Made by a program: the position numbers and the translations under genes. From NCBI RefSeq assembly GCF_005849285.1, contig NZ_CP040517.1, positions 3,044,501 through 3,108,500 of the forward strand: a stretch of 64,000 bases of DNA, given 5' to 3'. The stretch's first letter is position 1. Every line of letters begins with the position of its first letter. Below the pieces are notes generated by a model. The model saw nothing but the letters and a program-made list of their open reading frames with translations, was not told where the DNA came from and did no database searches. Below, piece by piece: positions 56,586-64,000 of the stretch. Source of the stretch: Luteithermobacter gelatinilyticus. Lineage in GTDB: Bacteria > Pseudomonadota > Alphaproteobacteria > Sphingomonadales > Emcibacteraceae.

Positions 56586-57164
56586 ATGAAACTGATTATC
56601 GGCATTGCCGGCGCCAGCGGCGTCATTTACGGTATTCGTCTTCTGGAAGCGCTGCGGCAGATGAAACAGGTGGAAAGCCATCTGGTCATGACCGCCACGG
56701 CGCGCATGAATATTGGCCTGGAAACCGATTACACGCCGCGCGCGGTAGAGGCGCTCGCCGATGTGGTCCATAAAAACGGCAATCTGGCCGCCAGCATCGC
56801 CAGCGGCTCTTTCCGCGCCGACGGCATGATCGTCGCCGCCTGTTCCATGAAAACCCTGTCCGCCATTGTGCATTCCCATGCCGATGATCTGCTGACCCGG
56901 GCGGCGGATGTGATCCTGAAGGAACGCCGCCGGCTGGTGCTGATGCCGCGCGAGACGCCGCTGCATACCGGCCATTGCAGGCTTCTGTATGAGGCCAGCC
57001 AAATGGGCGCCGTTATTGCCCCGCCAAGTCCGGCTTTTTACATTCGGCCCCGCTCCCTTGAAGATGTCATTGATCATGCCGTGGGCCGCATTCTGGATCT
57101 GTTTGACCTCGACTGCGGGCTGGTCCGCCGCTGGCAAGGCCCCCCGGCTTCGCCGGAAACCTAG
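56586..57164 (+). CDS. ubiX: UbiX-type flavin prenyltransferase
   Basis: This protein has 192 residues from the ATG at 56586. It is a flavoprotein-fold enzyme with IAGASGVIYGIRLLEAL (FMN-binding), MIVAACSMKTLSAIVHSHAD, LVLMPRETPLHTGH and the C-terminal PAFYIRPRSLEDVIDHAVGR. It makes prenylated FMN for UbiD-type decarboxylases. It is most likely in ubiquinone synthesis, although a hydroxyarylate decarboxylase partner is possible. The stop TAG is made by a MITE insertion: without the element the codon would be TAA. Divergent from the XdhC-like gene. Confidence 0.88.
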   Translation: MKLIIGIAGASGVIYGIRLLEALRQMKQVESHLVMTATARMNIGLETDYTPRAVEALADVVHKNGNLAASIASGSFRADGMIVAACSMKTLSAIVHSHADDLLTRAADVILKERRRLVLMPRETPLHTGHCRLLYEASQMGAVIAPPSPAFYIRPRSLEDVIDHAVGRILDLFDLDCGLVRRWQGPPASPET

Positions 57165-57431
57165 AGTGAATTGTGCATAGGTTGACCCATTCTGCCGGTC
57201 AGGTCTGGTTCAGGAGCCAGGGGTTTGGCGCAGGCCATACTGGCGGTACGGCCAAGCCAAAGGCCGCCGGAACTGGACCAGATCGGCCCGGCCCTTCGGG
57301 TTGGCGGCTTGGGGCCGCTCACCTTGTCAGACGCCTGGCCCGATGCCCCGCATCGCCCGGCGCCGTCTTCCGCGTGAGGCGGGCCACAATCCGCCAACAG
57401 AATTGAGCCAACCTATTCACAATTCACTCTA
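57162..57431. mobile_element. IS630-type MITE, intact
   Basis: 266 bp (57164-57429) flanked by TA duplications. The terminal inverted repeats of 22 bp, starting gagtgaattgtgcataggtt and its partner, have two mismatches. They correspond to the left end of the IS630 element at 21640. It contains no transposase, only GC-rich palindromic DNA. It is inserted exactly in the TAA stop codon of ubiX. Confidence 0.85.
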
Positions 57432-57572
57432 AAATACCTTACTCTGGCCTCAAAGGTGAGGGAAAGGGCGTCGCGGATGCACCGCAGAAAATTTTATGGT
57501 ACAGTGGGGCTCAGGTGATCCTTCTGACTCACCACAAAACAGAGACCCGTACCGGGTTTCGGGGGAGCGGTC

Positions 57573-58868
57573 ATGACCACACTCGACCCAATATCTGCAC
57601 TGATAGCTAGCGCCCTTCTGGAACAGTACAGGGCCGTCAGGGCATATACCGAATCCCTCTGTGTCCCTCTGGAAATTGAAGACTACGTGATCCAGCCCAG
57701 TCCCGAGGTCAGCCCACCCAAATGGCATCTGGCCCATACCACCTGGTTTTTTGAAAACTTTATTCTCAACGCCTTTGATCCGGACTATACCCTTTTTCAC
57801 CCCACCTTTCCCCGACTGTTTAATTCCTATTACAAATCCCAGGGCGACCACTGGCTTCAGGGCGAACGGGGCCAGCTGTCCCGGCCCACCGTGGCAGAAA
57901 TTTACCGTTACCGCCATTCTGTGGACCGAAAGCTGGCCGCCTTTCTCGCCCCGTCCCGCCATCCTCCGGAAACGGCGAAACGTCTAGCCGAGATCCTCGA
58001 AATCGGTCTGCATCATGAACAGCAGCACCAGGAACTGCTGATCATGGACATCAAATATATTTTTGGGCACGACTCGCTCAAGCCGGTCTATGCGGACAGA
58101 TCACTTGACGACCCGCCCCCCCTTCCCGCCGCACGGTTCATTTCTGTAGCCGGCGGCCTTGTGGAAATTGGCCATGATCCCGCCGCCGGTGGATTTGCCT
58201 ATTGCAACGAAACCCCGCGCCACCGGGTGTTTCTGGAAGATTTCCAACTTCAGAACCGGCCCGTCTCCAACGGGGAATATCTCGCCTTCATGGAAGACGG
58301 CGGTTATGAAAATCCGCTGTTGTGGAAAAGCGACGGCTGGGATCATCTGCACCAAGGCGGCGACAAAAAACCGCTCTACTGGGTCAGGCAGGACGGCGCC
58401 TGGTATGAATTCACCCTGTATGGCCTGTCCCCGCTGCGCCTGAATGCCCCCCTGTCCCATATCAATTTTTACGAAGCCGATGCCTATGCCTGCTGGGCCG
58501 GGGCACGGCTGCCTACGGAATTTGAATGGGAACGGGCGGCCACCCTTCATCCCTCCGACGACACAATACAACCGCAGCAGGACATCCATTATGAAACCCG
58601 TTATCAGGACAGCGGCAGTGATTTTTTCAATCTGCACGGTACGTGCTGGCAATGGACGTCAAGCGCCTATCTGCCCTATCCCCGCTATCGGCGTCCGGAA
58701 GGGGCACTGGGAGAATATAACGGCAAGTTCATGATCAATCAAAAAGTGCTGCGCGGCGGGTGTTATGCCACACCCCCAGGGCATTACCGCCCCACCTATC
58801 GCAATTTCTTTTACCCCCATCAGAAATGGGCCATCACCGGCCTCAGGCTTGCCAAGGATATGACGTAA
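57573..58868 (+). CDS. egtB: Ergothioneine biosynthesis sulfoxide synthase
   Basis: This 431-residue protein has an N-terminal DinB-like domain with WHLAHTTWFFE, then HHEQQHQELLIMD, the His-x3-His-x-Glu iron site. A C-terminal formylglycine-generating-enzyme-like domain follows (GGLVEIGHDP, ENRPVSNGEYLAF-type segment, AGARLPTEFEWERAA, RGGCYATPPGHYRPTYRNF). EgtB joins cysteine or gamma-glutamylcysteine to hercynine using oxygen and non-heme iron. It is followed 9 bp later by egtD. No egtA, egtC or egtE is adjacent, as is common in Proteobacteria. Confidence 0.93.
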   Translation: MTTLDPISALIASALLEQYRAVRAYTESLCVPLEIEDYVIQPSPEVSPPKWHLAHTTWFFENFILNAFDPDYTLFHPTFPRLFNSYYKSQGDHWLQGERGQLSRPTVAEIYRYRHSVDRKLAAFLAPSRHPPETAKRLAEILEIGLHHEQQHQELLIMDIKYIFGHDSLKPVYADRSLDDPPPLPAARFISVAGGLVEIGHDPAAGGFAYCNETPRHRVFLEDFQLQNRPVSNGEYLAFMEDGGYENPLLWKSDGWDHLHQGGDKKPLYWVRQDGAWYEFTLYGLSPLRLNAPLSHINFYEADAYACWAGARLPTEFEWERAATLHPSDDTIQPQQDIHYETRYQDSGSDFFNLHGTCWQWTSSAYLPYPRYRRPEGALGEYNGKFMINQKVLRGGCYATPPGHYRPTYRNFFYPHQKWAITGLRLAKDMT

Positions 58869-58877
58869 GGATATGTC

Positions 58878-59864
58878 ATGCTGACACAAAAGACTGCTGC
58901 CCGGGATCTGGACTATCTGGAACAGGATGACTTTGCCAAGGCGGTCCGACAGGCCCTATCAGGCCGCAAAAAACGCCTGCCCAGCAAATACCTGTATGAC
59001 GACCGCGGCAGCGCCCTGTTTGTGGAAATCACAAAACTGCCGGAATATTATCTGACCAATTGTGAAACGGAAATTTTCCGCACGCTGTCCCCGGCGATTA
59101 TCGACTGCCTGCCGGACAGCGTGGATGAAATTGTCGAACTGGGCTGCGGCGACGGCCAGAAAACGGAAATCCTGCTCAACTCTTTTGCGCGCCGCAAACC
59201 AGGGCTGAAATTCGTACCGGTGGATATTCACCCCGCCTCGGTCAAGAAGATTGGAACGCGCATCTCATCGGTTCTGTCGGATGTCGAGGTTTCGGGATAT
59301 GTGGGCGACTATTTTGCCTATCTGAATGAAAAGCCCCCAATCCCTGATCACGCGCGCCTGTTTTTGTTCCTGGGCTCTAATATCGGCAATTTCGATCCGG
59401 ATGAGGCGGTGCATTTTCTCTGCAAATTGCATGACCTACTGGATCAGGAGGATTATCTTCTGATCGGCATGGATCTGAAAAAGGAGGTGCCGGTTATGCA
59501 GGCCGCTTATGACGATTCACAGGGCGTGACCACCGCCTTTAACCTCAACCTGTTGCACCGGATGAACCGGGAACTGGACGCGGATTTCGATCCCGGCAGC
59601 TTTTATCACCATGCCTGCTATAACGCCGAACTGGGCGCCATGCAGAGCTTCCTGCTGTCCCGCAAGACACAGGACGTACATCTTGCGGCCCTAGGCATGA
59701 CTGTCCATTTTGACCTGCTGGAGGCCCTGCATGTGGAAAATTCCTTTAAATACAGTTTTCAGGACATCCATGCCCTGGCTCAACATGCCGGCTTCCATGT
59801 GGTAGAAAACTTTCTTGATTCAAAAGCCTATTTTACAGACTCGCTCTGGAGGAAAAAACCCTAA
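58878..59864 (+). CDS. egtD: L-histidine N-alpha-methyltransferase
   Basis: This 328-residue SAM-dependent methyltransferase has KYLYDDRGSALFVEITKLPEY, which is highly characteristic of EgtD, and SAM motif I VELGCGDGQKTEI (about residue 90). It has LFLFLGSNIGNFDPDEAVHFL and YNAELGAMQSFLLSRKTQDV near the C-terminus. It trimethylates histidine to hercynine, the substrate of EgtB. Operonic with egtB. Confidence 0.94.
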   Translation: MLTQKTAARDLDYLEQDDFAKAVRQALSGRKKRLPSKYLYDDRGSALFVEITKLPEYYLTNCETEIFRTLSPAIIDCLPDSVDEIVELGCGDGQKTEILLNSFARRKPGLKFVPVDIHPASVKKIGTRISSVLSDVEVSGYVGDYFAYLNEKPPIPDHARLFLFLGSNIGNFDPDEAVHFLCKLHDLLDQEDYLLIGMDLKKEVPVMQAAYDDSQGVTTAFNLNLLHRMNRELDADFDPGSFYHHACYNAELGAMQSFLLSRKTQDVHLAALGMTVHFDLLEALHVENSFKYSFQDIHALAQHAGFHVVENFLDSKAYFTDSLWRKKP

Positions 59865-59912
59865 ACCTTGTCAGGTTTGAACCTCATCCGGCTTTTGGCA
59901 CGAGACATAAAA

Positions 59913-59936
59913 AGGGCCTTCCCGAAGGAAGGCCCT
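59913..59936. terminator. Terminator hairpin between convergent egtD and pckG
   Basis: Perfect 10-bp stem AGGGCCTTCC-CGAA-GGAAGGCCCT with a TTTT tail on the minus strand (pckG side). It may serve both transcripts. Confidence 0.85.
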
Positions 59937-59969
59937 GATAGCCTGTCAAATAAAGAACAGGCCTATGGT

Positions 59970-61772
59970 TCAGGCGCTAAGCCGGGTTTTGGCCTGCTGG
60001 CGCTGTTCCTCCAGCGCCGTCGGCAGACGGTCACTGAGTTTATCAAATAGGTTTTTCTGATCTTCCACCTCGATCTCGGTGCTTTCCCTGTCGAACTGCA
60101 TCAGCTTGTTAAACCTGTCCGCGCCGTAATCCAAGCCGGTCCAGTTCAGATCGTCATAAGAGGGTACCTTGCCCAACGGCGTGGACTGGGCGCCCTTGTC
60201 CCCCTTGATGCGGCCCACGATCCATTCCAGAACCCGCATGTTCTGACCGAAACCGGGCCACATGAACTTACCGTTCTCATCCTTGCGGAACCAGTTGACC
60301 CGGAAGATTTTCGGAAGGTGAGTGGCCCGGTCTTTCATGTCCAGCCAGTGCTGCCAGTAATCGCCCATATTGTATCCGCAGAACGGCAGCATGGCCATGG
60401 GATCGCGGCGAATCGCGGCCTGGTTGTCAGCAGCGGCGGTGGCTTCGGACCCGACGGTCGCCGCCATGTAAACGCCCTGCTCCCAGCTTTCGGCTTCATA
60501 AACCAGCGGGAAGGTCTTGCTGAGCCGGCCGCCGAAAATAAACGCGTCAATCGGCACCCCATTGGGGTCTTCCCAAGCGGGATCAATGCTCGGACACTGG
60601 CTGGCCGGGGCCGTGAAACGGGCATTGGGGTGTGCGGCGGGACGGCCGCAATCCGGGGTCCAATCATTCCCCTGCCAGTCAATCAGATGGGCCGGCGGTT
60701 CCTTGGTCATGCCTTCCCACCACACATCGCCGTCATCGGTCAGCGCCACATTGGTAAAGATGGTGTTGCGGGAAATGGTTTCCATGGCCGCCGGGTTGGA
60801 GTCATAAGAGGTGCCCGGCGCCACCCCGAAAAATCCGGCTTCCGGATTAATCGCATACAGACGGCCGTCTTCCTTGGGCTTGATCCAGGCGATGTCATCC
60901 CCCACAGTCCAGACCTTCCAGCCTTCATACCCTTTCGGCGGAATCAGCATGGCCAGATTGGTTTTCCCGCAGGCGCTCGGGAAGGCCCCGCTGACATAGG
61001 TTTTTTCCCCGTCCGGCGATTCAATGCCGACAATCAGCATGTGTTCGGCAAGCCAGCCTTCATCCCGGGCCATAACGGAAGCAATGCGCAGCGCCACACA
61101 TTTTTTACCCAGAAGCGCATTGCCGCCATATCCGCTACCATATGACCAGACTTCGCGGGTTTCCGGGAAATGGGAGATGTAGCGGTTGTCCGGATTGCAG
61201 GGCCAAGGCACATCCTGCTGCCCGTCTTCCAGCGGGTAGCCCACGGAATGCAGACATTTGATGAACGGCTTGTCTCCCAGCACATCGAGCACCCGAGAGC
61301 CGATGCGGGCCATGATTTTCATGTTCACCACCACATAGGGGGAGTCGGAAATCTGCACCCCGATCTGGGCAATGTCAGAGCCCAGCGGCCCCATGCTGAA
61401 CGGGATCACATACATGGTCCGCCCCCGCATGCAGCCCTTGTAATGGCCGATCATTTCCTCTTTCAGCTGTTTCGGGTCCCGCCAGTTATTGGTCGGGCCA
61501 GCATCTTCTTCCCGGGCGCTGGCGATAAAGGTGCGGTTCTCCACCCGGGCCACGTCCCGTGGATCCGACCGACACAGAAAAGATCCCGGACGCTTTTCCT
61601 CATTGAGTTTGATAAACACACCCTGGTCCACCAGGTCCTGACAAAATCTATCATATTCCTCTTGGGAGCCATCACACCAATATATCCTGTCCGGCTGGCA
61701 TAATTCGGCAATTTCCTGCACCCAGGCAATCAGCCCCTGGTTGGTTACATGTTCGGGTATGTTCAACGTCAT
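59970..61772 (-). CDS. pckG: Phosphoenolpyruvate carboxykinase (GTP)
   Basis: This 600-residue protein of the GTP-type family has [15 protein letters not shown], the P-loop/active-site motif [15 protein letters not shown] with catalytic Cys, [25 protein letters not shown] and the PEWAD-type region [13 protein letters not shown]. It interconverts oxaloacetate and PEP for gluconeogenesis from amino acids and TCA intermediates, which suits a cell living on peptides. GGAG lies nine bases ahead of the ATG. A 9-bp inverted repeat about 105 bp upstream may be regulatory. Confidence 0.96.
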   Translation of the reverse strand: MTLNIPEHVTNQGLIAWVQEIAELCQPDRIYWCDGSQEEYDRFCQDLVDQGVFIKLNEEKRPGSFLCRSDPRDVARVENRTFIASAREEDAGPTNNWRDPKQLKEEMIGHYKGCMRGRTMYVIPFSMGPLGSDIAQIGVQISDSPYVVVNMKIMARIGSRVLDVLGDKPFIKCLHSVGYPLEDGQQDVPWPCNPDNRYISHFPETREVWSYGSGYGGNALLGKKCVALRIASVMARDEGWLAEHMLIVGIESPDGEKTYVSGAFPSACGKTNLAMLIPPKGYEGWKVWTVGDDIAWIKPKEDGRLYAINPEAGFFGVAPGTSYDSNPAAMETISRNTIFTNVALTDDGDVWWEGMTKEPPAHLIDWQGNDWTPDCGRPAAHPNARFTAPASQCPSIDPAWEDPNGVPIDAFIFGGRLSKTFPLVYEAESWEQGVYMAATVGSEATAAADNQAAIRRDPMAMLPFCGYNMGDYWQHWLDMKDRATHLPKIFRVNWFRKDENGKFMWPGFGQNMRVLEWIVGRIKGDKGAQSTPLGKVPSYDDLNWTGLDYGADRFNKLMQFDRESTEIEVEDQKNLFDKLSDRLPTALEEQRQQAKTRLSA

Positions 61773-61876
61773 TCTTCAGGCTCCAGAATAGAATAAATTT
61801 AATGCATTATTTTATCGGATTGAGTGTCATCAAAGTGATGTCCGCATTATCAGGGTCAGACCCCCCTTAACTACAG

Positions 61877-61904
61877 CACGGACATAACCCGTGTCATGTC
61901 CGTG
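61877..61904. promoter_or_regulatory. Inverted repeat CACGGACAT-N10-ATGTCCGTG upstream of pckG
   Basis: Perfect 9-bp arms, 105 bp ahead of the pckG start codon. Without a T-run it reads as an operator rather than a terminator. The binder is unknown. Confidence 0.4.
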
Positions 61905-62203
61905 TCCCTCCCGGCGTATCCAGAAGCCTGCACCCGCGCTTACCCGGAAAACAGCTATTTCCCCAGCCATTTTCCCAACACCTGCCGTGCAGTTTTCGCG
62001 GCCGGTAAATACGTCATTAATTTTTTATTACATGCGGTCATGATTTCTAAGCCATGCCTTGACATCCTGTCAACCCGCAGAGGCCAAGATTCTGCACCCG
62101 GGCGGTGAAAAGTCCTGCCCCGTGAAAGGCCCCGGAACGCCCCCACGATTAAAGCCAAGATGGAAAGGGAGATATCGGGGTATTGTGTCAGGGTATTACA
62201 TTA

Positions 62204-62268
62204 TTACGGAATCGAAATAATATTTTTCCTCTCACACCGCTTATCATCCTATTGTTACGGAATCGAAA
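62204..62268. repeat. Two direct repeats TTACGGAATCGAAA, 51 bp apart
   Basis: Identical 14-mers at 62204-62217 and 62255-62268, about five helical turns apart, between pckG and the 3' end of the HlyD-like gene. They could be regulatory or a small repeat family. Confidence 0.5.
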
Positions 62269-62301
62269 CATTAAGGGTTGTCTTCACATAGGATCGGATA
62301 T

Positions 62302-63507
62302 CTAACGCGATACGACCCGAATGCCATCAACCACGTCATTGCCGGGGTGCAGGATGATGGTCTCCCCCGCCGCCAGACCGGCCAGGATTTCTGCCTGTCG
62401 GTCATTGCGCCGGCCCACCGTTACCGGCCGCAAAATTGCCCGGCCGCCTTCAACCGCAAAAACCGCCCAGCCTTCTTCCTGTCGAAACAGGGCCGACAAA
62501 GGCACCTGCACCACATTTTCCGCCCGGTCCACAATGATTGTGGCCTCCACCCGGTAGGCATCACCCAGACTGGCCCATTTTTCCACCGGATCCGTGAAAT
62601 CCAGAATGACATTCACCCGCTGTTCCTCAACCCCTAGCGCCGAAATCTTGGTAAAGCCCGACGGTTCCACCCGGCGCACCACCGCCTTCAGATCCTCCCC
62701 GCCGCCCCAACGACGGATCAGGGCTGCATCGCCCGGCTGAACCCGCACCGCATCGGTCGACAATAGTTCGATGACAATTTCCAGATCCCGCGGATCACCA
62801 ATTTCCACCAGCGGTGTGCCACGCGCAATCACCCCTTCATTTTCATGATAAAGGCGCAGAACCCGGCCATCCACCGGAGCCCGCACACACACCTGACAGG
62901 CCGCCTGCTCCGCGGGCGGGGGCGTTCCCGGCTGCACCAGCCGCGCCTGGGCCGCCGCCAAGCGCCCCTCATTCAGGCGCCGGTCGGAAATCGCCTTTTC
63001 CAGCTCCGCCTCTTTGCTGCGCAAATCAGCCTGGGCTCGCTCCAGCGCGGCATCGGATACATTACCCCGTTGATACAGCACCTTGGTGCGGACATAATCG
63101 GACCGTGCCAATTCCAGATCTGCTTCGGCCTTTTTGACCTGCGCCCGGGCCAGGGCCAGGGCAGCTTCCGCCGCCTGCACTTCGGCGCGGGCTTCCTGCT
63201 CTGTGCGCTGGTCCAGGAAATCCGGATCGGCGGGACTCATATTGGCAATGACTGTTACGCCAGAACGCACTTGATCACCCGGGTCGATCTCCACCCGGGT
63301 AACCCGGCCATCAATGGGGGCGGACACCACATAAATATCCCGGATCCGGGTCTTGCCTTCACCATCCAACCCGATCACCACATCGCCGCGGGTGACTTGC
63401 GCCATATCCACCGGTAACGGCCGCGGCCAGAAAGCAAAGGCCAGAAGGGCCAACACCACAACGCCGGCCAGAAGTTTTATGCCCTGTTTCAGTAATGCAC
63501 GTGTCAT
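62302..63507 (-). CDS. HlyD/RND-type periplasmic adaptor
   Basis: This protein has 401 residues from the ATG at 63507 (AGGGGAGG directly ahead). One N-terminal membrane helix (LLAGVVVLALLAFAFW) is followed by a biotinyl-lipoyl-like half (IDGRVTRVEIDPGDQVRSG), a coiled-coil hairpin rich in Ala/Glu (about 95-190), the second lipoyl half (APVDGRVLRLYHENEGV) and a beta-barrel. It follows an FtsX-type permease gene after 10 bp, so it is probably the adaptor of an ABC export complex of MacA/DevB kind. The hairpin contains one Cys pair (ACQVC). Substrate unknown. Confidence 0.88.
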   Translation of the reverse strand: MTRALLKQGIKLLAGVVVLALLAFAFWPRPLPVDMAQVTRGDVVIGLDGEGKTRIRDIYVVSAPIDGRVTRVEIDPGDQVRSGVTVIANMSPADPDFLDQRTEQEARAEVQAAEAALALARAQVKKAEADLELARSDYVRTKVLYQRGNVSDAALERAQADLRSKEAELEKAISDRRLNEGRLAAAQARLVQPGTPPPAEQAACQVCVRAPVDGRVLRLYHENEGVIARGTPLVEIGDPRDLEIVIELLSTDAVRVQPGDAALIRRWGGGEDLKAVVRRVEPSGFTKISALGVEEQRVNVILDFTDPVEKWASLGDAYRVEATIIVDRAENVVQVPLSALFRQEEGWAVFAVEGGRAILRPVTVGRRNDRQAEILAGLAAGETIILHPGNDVVDGIRVVSR

Positions 63508-63517
63508 GACCTCCCCT

Positions 63518-64000
63518 TTATTCAAAGCCCTTCAAGGCAGTTACCAGATCCAGGCGCGCCACCTGCCGCCAAACCAGAAAAAACGACACCAGCGAACATC
63601 CTGCCACAATTAGCGCCGCCAGCCCATAGGTCTGCGGCGTGATGATCACCGGCAGCCGAAACAATTCGGCTTCCAGCGAGGCCGCCAGCGCTTCCGCCAG
63701 GCCGCGCCCCAAAACCATACCCAGGGGCAGCGCACACACGACAATCACGGACATTTCCCCAAACAGCAACCAGGCCACCTCCCGATTGGTCAGGCCCAGC
63801 ACCCTGAGCGCCGCCAGTTCCCGCCCCCTTTCGGACAGGGCGATACGGGCGGTATTATAAATCACCCCGAAGGAAATGATCGCCGCAAACAGAACATTGA
63901 CGGTGACCGTGATCATCAGGCTTTCAGCCACGGTTTCCTTGAAACTTTGTCGCGCCTCCTGCAACAGCGACAGAGCGGCCACCATCGGGGTTTCCCTTAT
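63518..64000 (-). CDS. FtsX-like ABC transporter permease, partial
   Basis: The frame is open to the right edge of the window, so only the C-terminal 160 residues are visible. They show the FtsX-domain pattern: VTVNVLFAAIISFGVIYNTARIALSERGRELAALRVLG (shown in parts: IISFGVIYNTARIALSERGR), then a membrane segment (MSVIVVCALPLGMVLG) and the last helix (LAALIVAGCSLVSFFLVW). It lies immediately upstream of the HlyD-like adaptor. The ATPase should be in the DNA beyond the window. Confidence 0.85.
   Translation of the reverse strand: MRETPMVAALSLLQEARQSFKETVAESLMITVTVNVLFAAIISFGVIYNTARIALSERGRELAALRVLGLTNREVAWLLFGEMSVIVVCALPLGMVLGRGLAEALAASLEAELFRLPVIITPQTYGLAALIVAGCSLVSFFLVWRQVARLDLVTALKGFE

Larger units (their letters stand above)
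61773..62301. other. Intergenic region between pckG and the HlyD-like gene
   Basis: 529 bp without a gene I can support. It holds a 9-bp perfect inverted repeat (61877-61904) and a pair of 14-bp direct repeats (62204-62217, 62255-62268). Confidence 0.5.

Noticed and set aside
57173-57406. 77-codon frame within the MITE
   Set aside because: It is inside a noncoding palindromic element, with no start signal and no similarity to transposases.

Overview
The window is most likely from an alphaproteobacterium. A mitofilin-like coiled-coil gene overlaps a hemY-type TPR gene, which is typical of that class. The flanking chromosome is G+C-rich, with a TonB receptor, GTP-dependent PEP carboxykinase and an egtB-egtD pair. 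I cannot name the genus from sequence alone.

Layout. (1) 1-3460: chromosome, with the mitofilin-like gene and hemY, then an IS5-family element seated in the CTAG that contains the hemY stop codon, a small hairpin repeat, and tRNA-Thr(CGU). (2) 3488-37062: a genomic island in the 3' half of the tRNA gene, bounded by a 49-bp direct repeat (3488-3536 and 37014-37062). Next to attL is a tyrosine integrase on the minus strand. Then come small unrecognised genes around an AT-rich palindromic stretch, and a hipBA toxin-antitoxin module. Divergent from it runs a ribbon-helix-helix gene followed by a type I restriction-modification operon. That operon carries a nuclease-helicase pair of Hachiman/AbpAB type between hsdS and hsdR. 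A coiled-coil membrane protein follows, then an IS630 element, a 1853-residue DUF4011-helicase-Vsr-like (Hhe-type) protein, an IS5 element, a heavy-metal RND efflux operon (czcCBA-like), a decayed IS5 and an IS481 remnant. No conjugation or replication gene is visible, so this is an integrative island loaded with defence and metal resistance rather than a self-transmissible ICE. (3) 37063-64000: chromosome again.

The first chromosomal block after the island (37292-54256, all minus strand) looks like a D-glutamate or D-amino-acid peptide utilisation locus. It has a TonB receptor, an unusual M14 carboxypeptidase/D-aminoacylase fusion, a second M14 peptidase, a dgcN-dgcA pair (N-acetylation of D-Glu, then racemisation), a CapA-like phosphoesterase, a LysR regulator, and gabT-gabD. 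Two matching T-N11-A palindromes lie about 130 bp upstream of the TonB receptor gene and of the capA-dgcN-dgcA operon, and are candidate LysR sites. Beyond are a LuxR-type regulator, xdhC-like, ubiX, a 266-bp IS630-type MITE exactly at the ubiX stop codon, egtB-egtD, pckG, and the start of an HlyD/FtsX ABC export system that leaves the window.

The strongest candidate for something little described is the five-gene, translationally coupled hsdM-hsdS-nuclease-helicase-hsdR operon. Its promoter region is shared with three HipB-type palindromes spaced exactly 27 bp apart.
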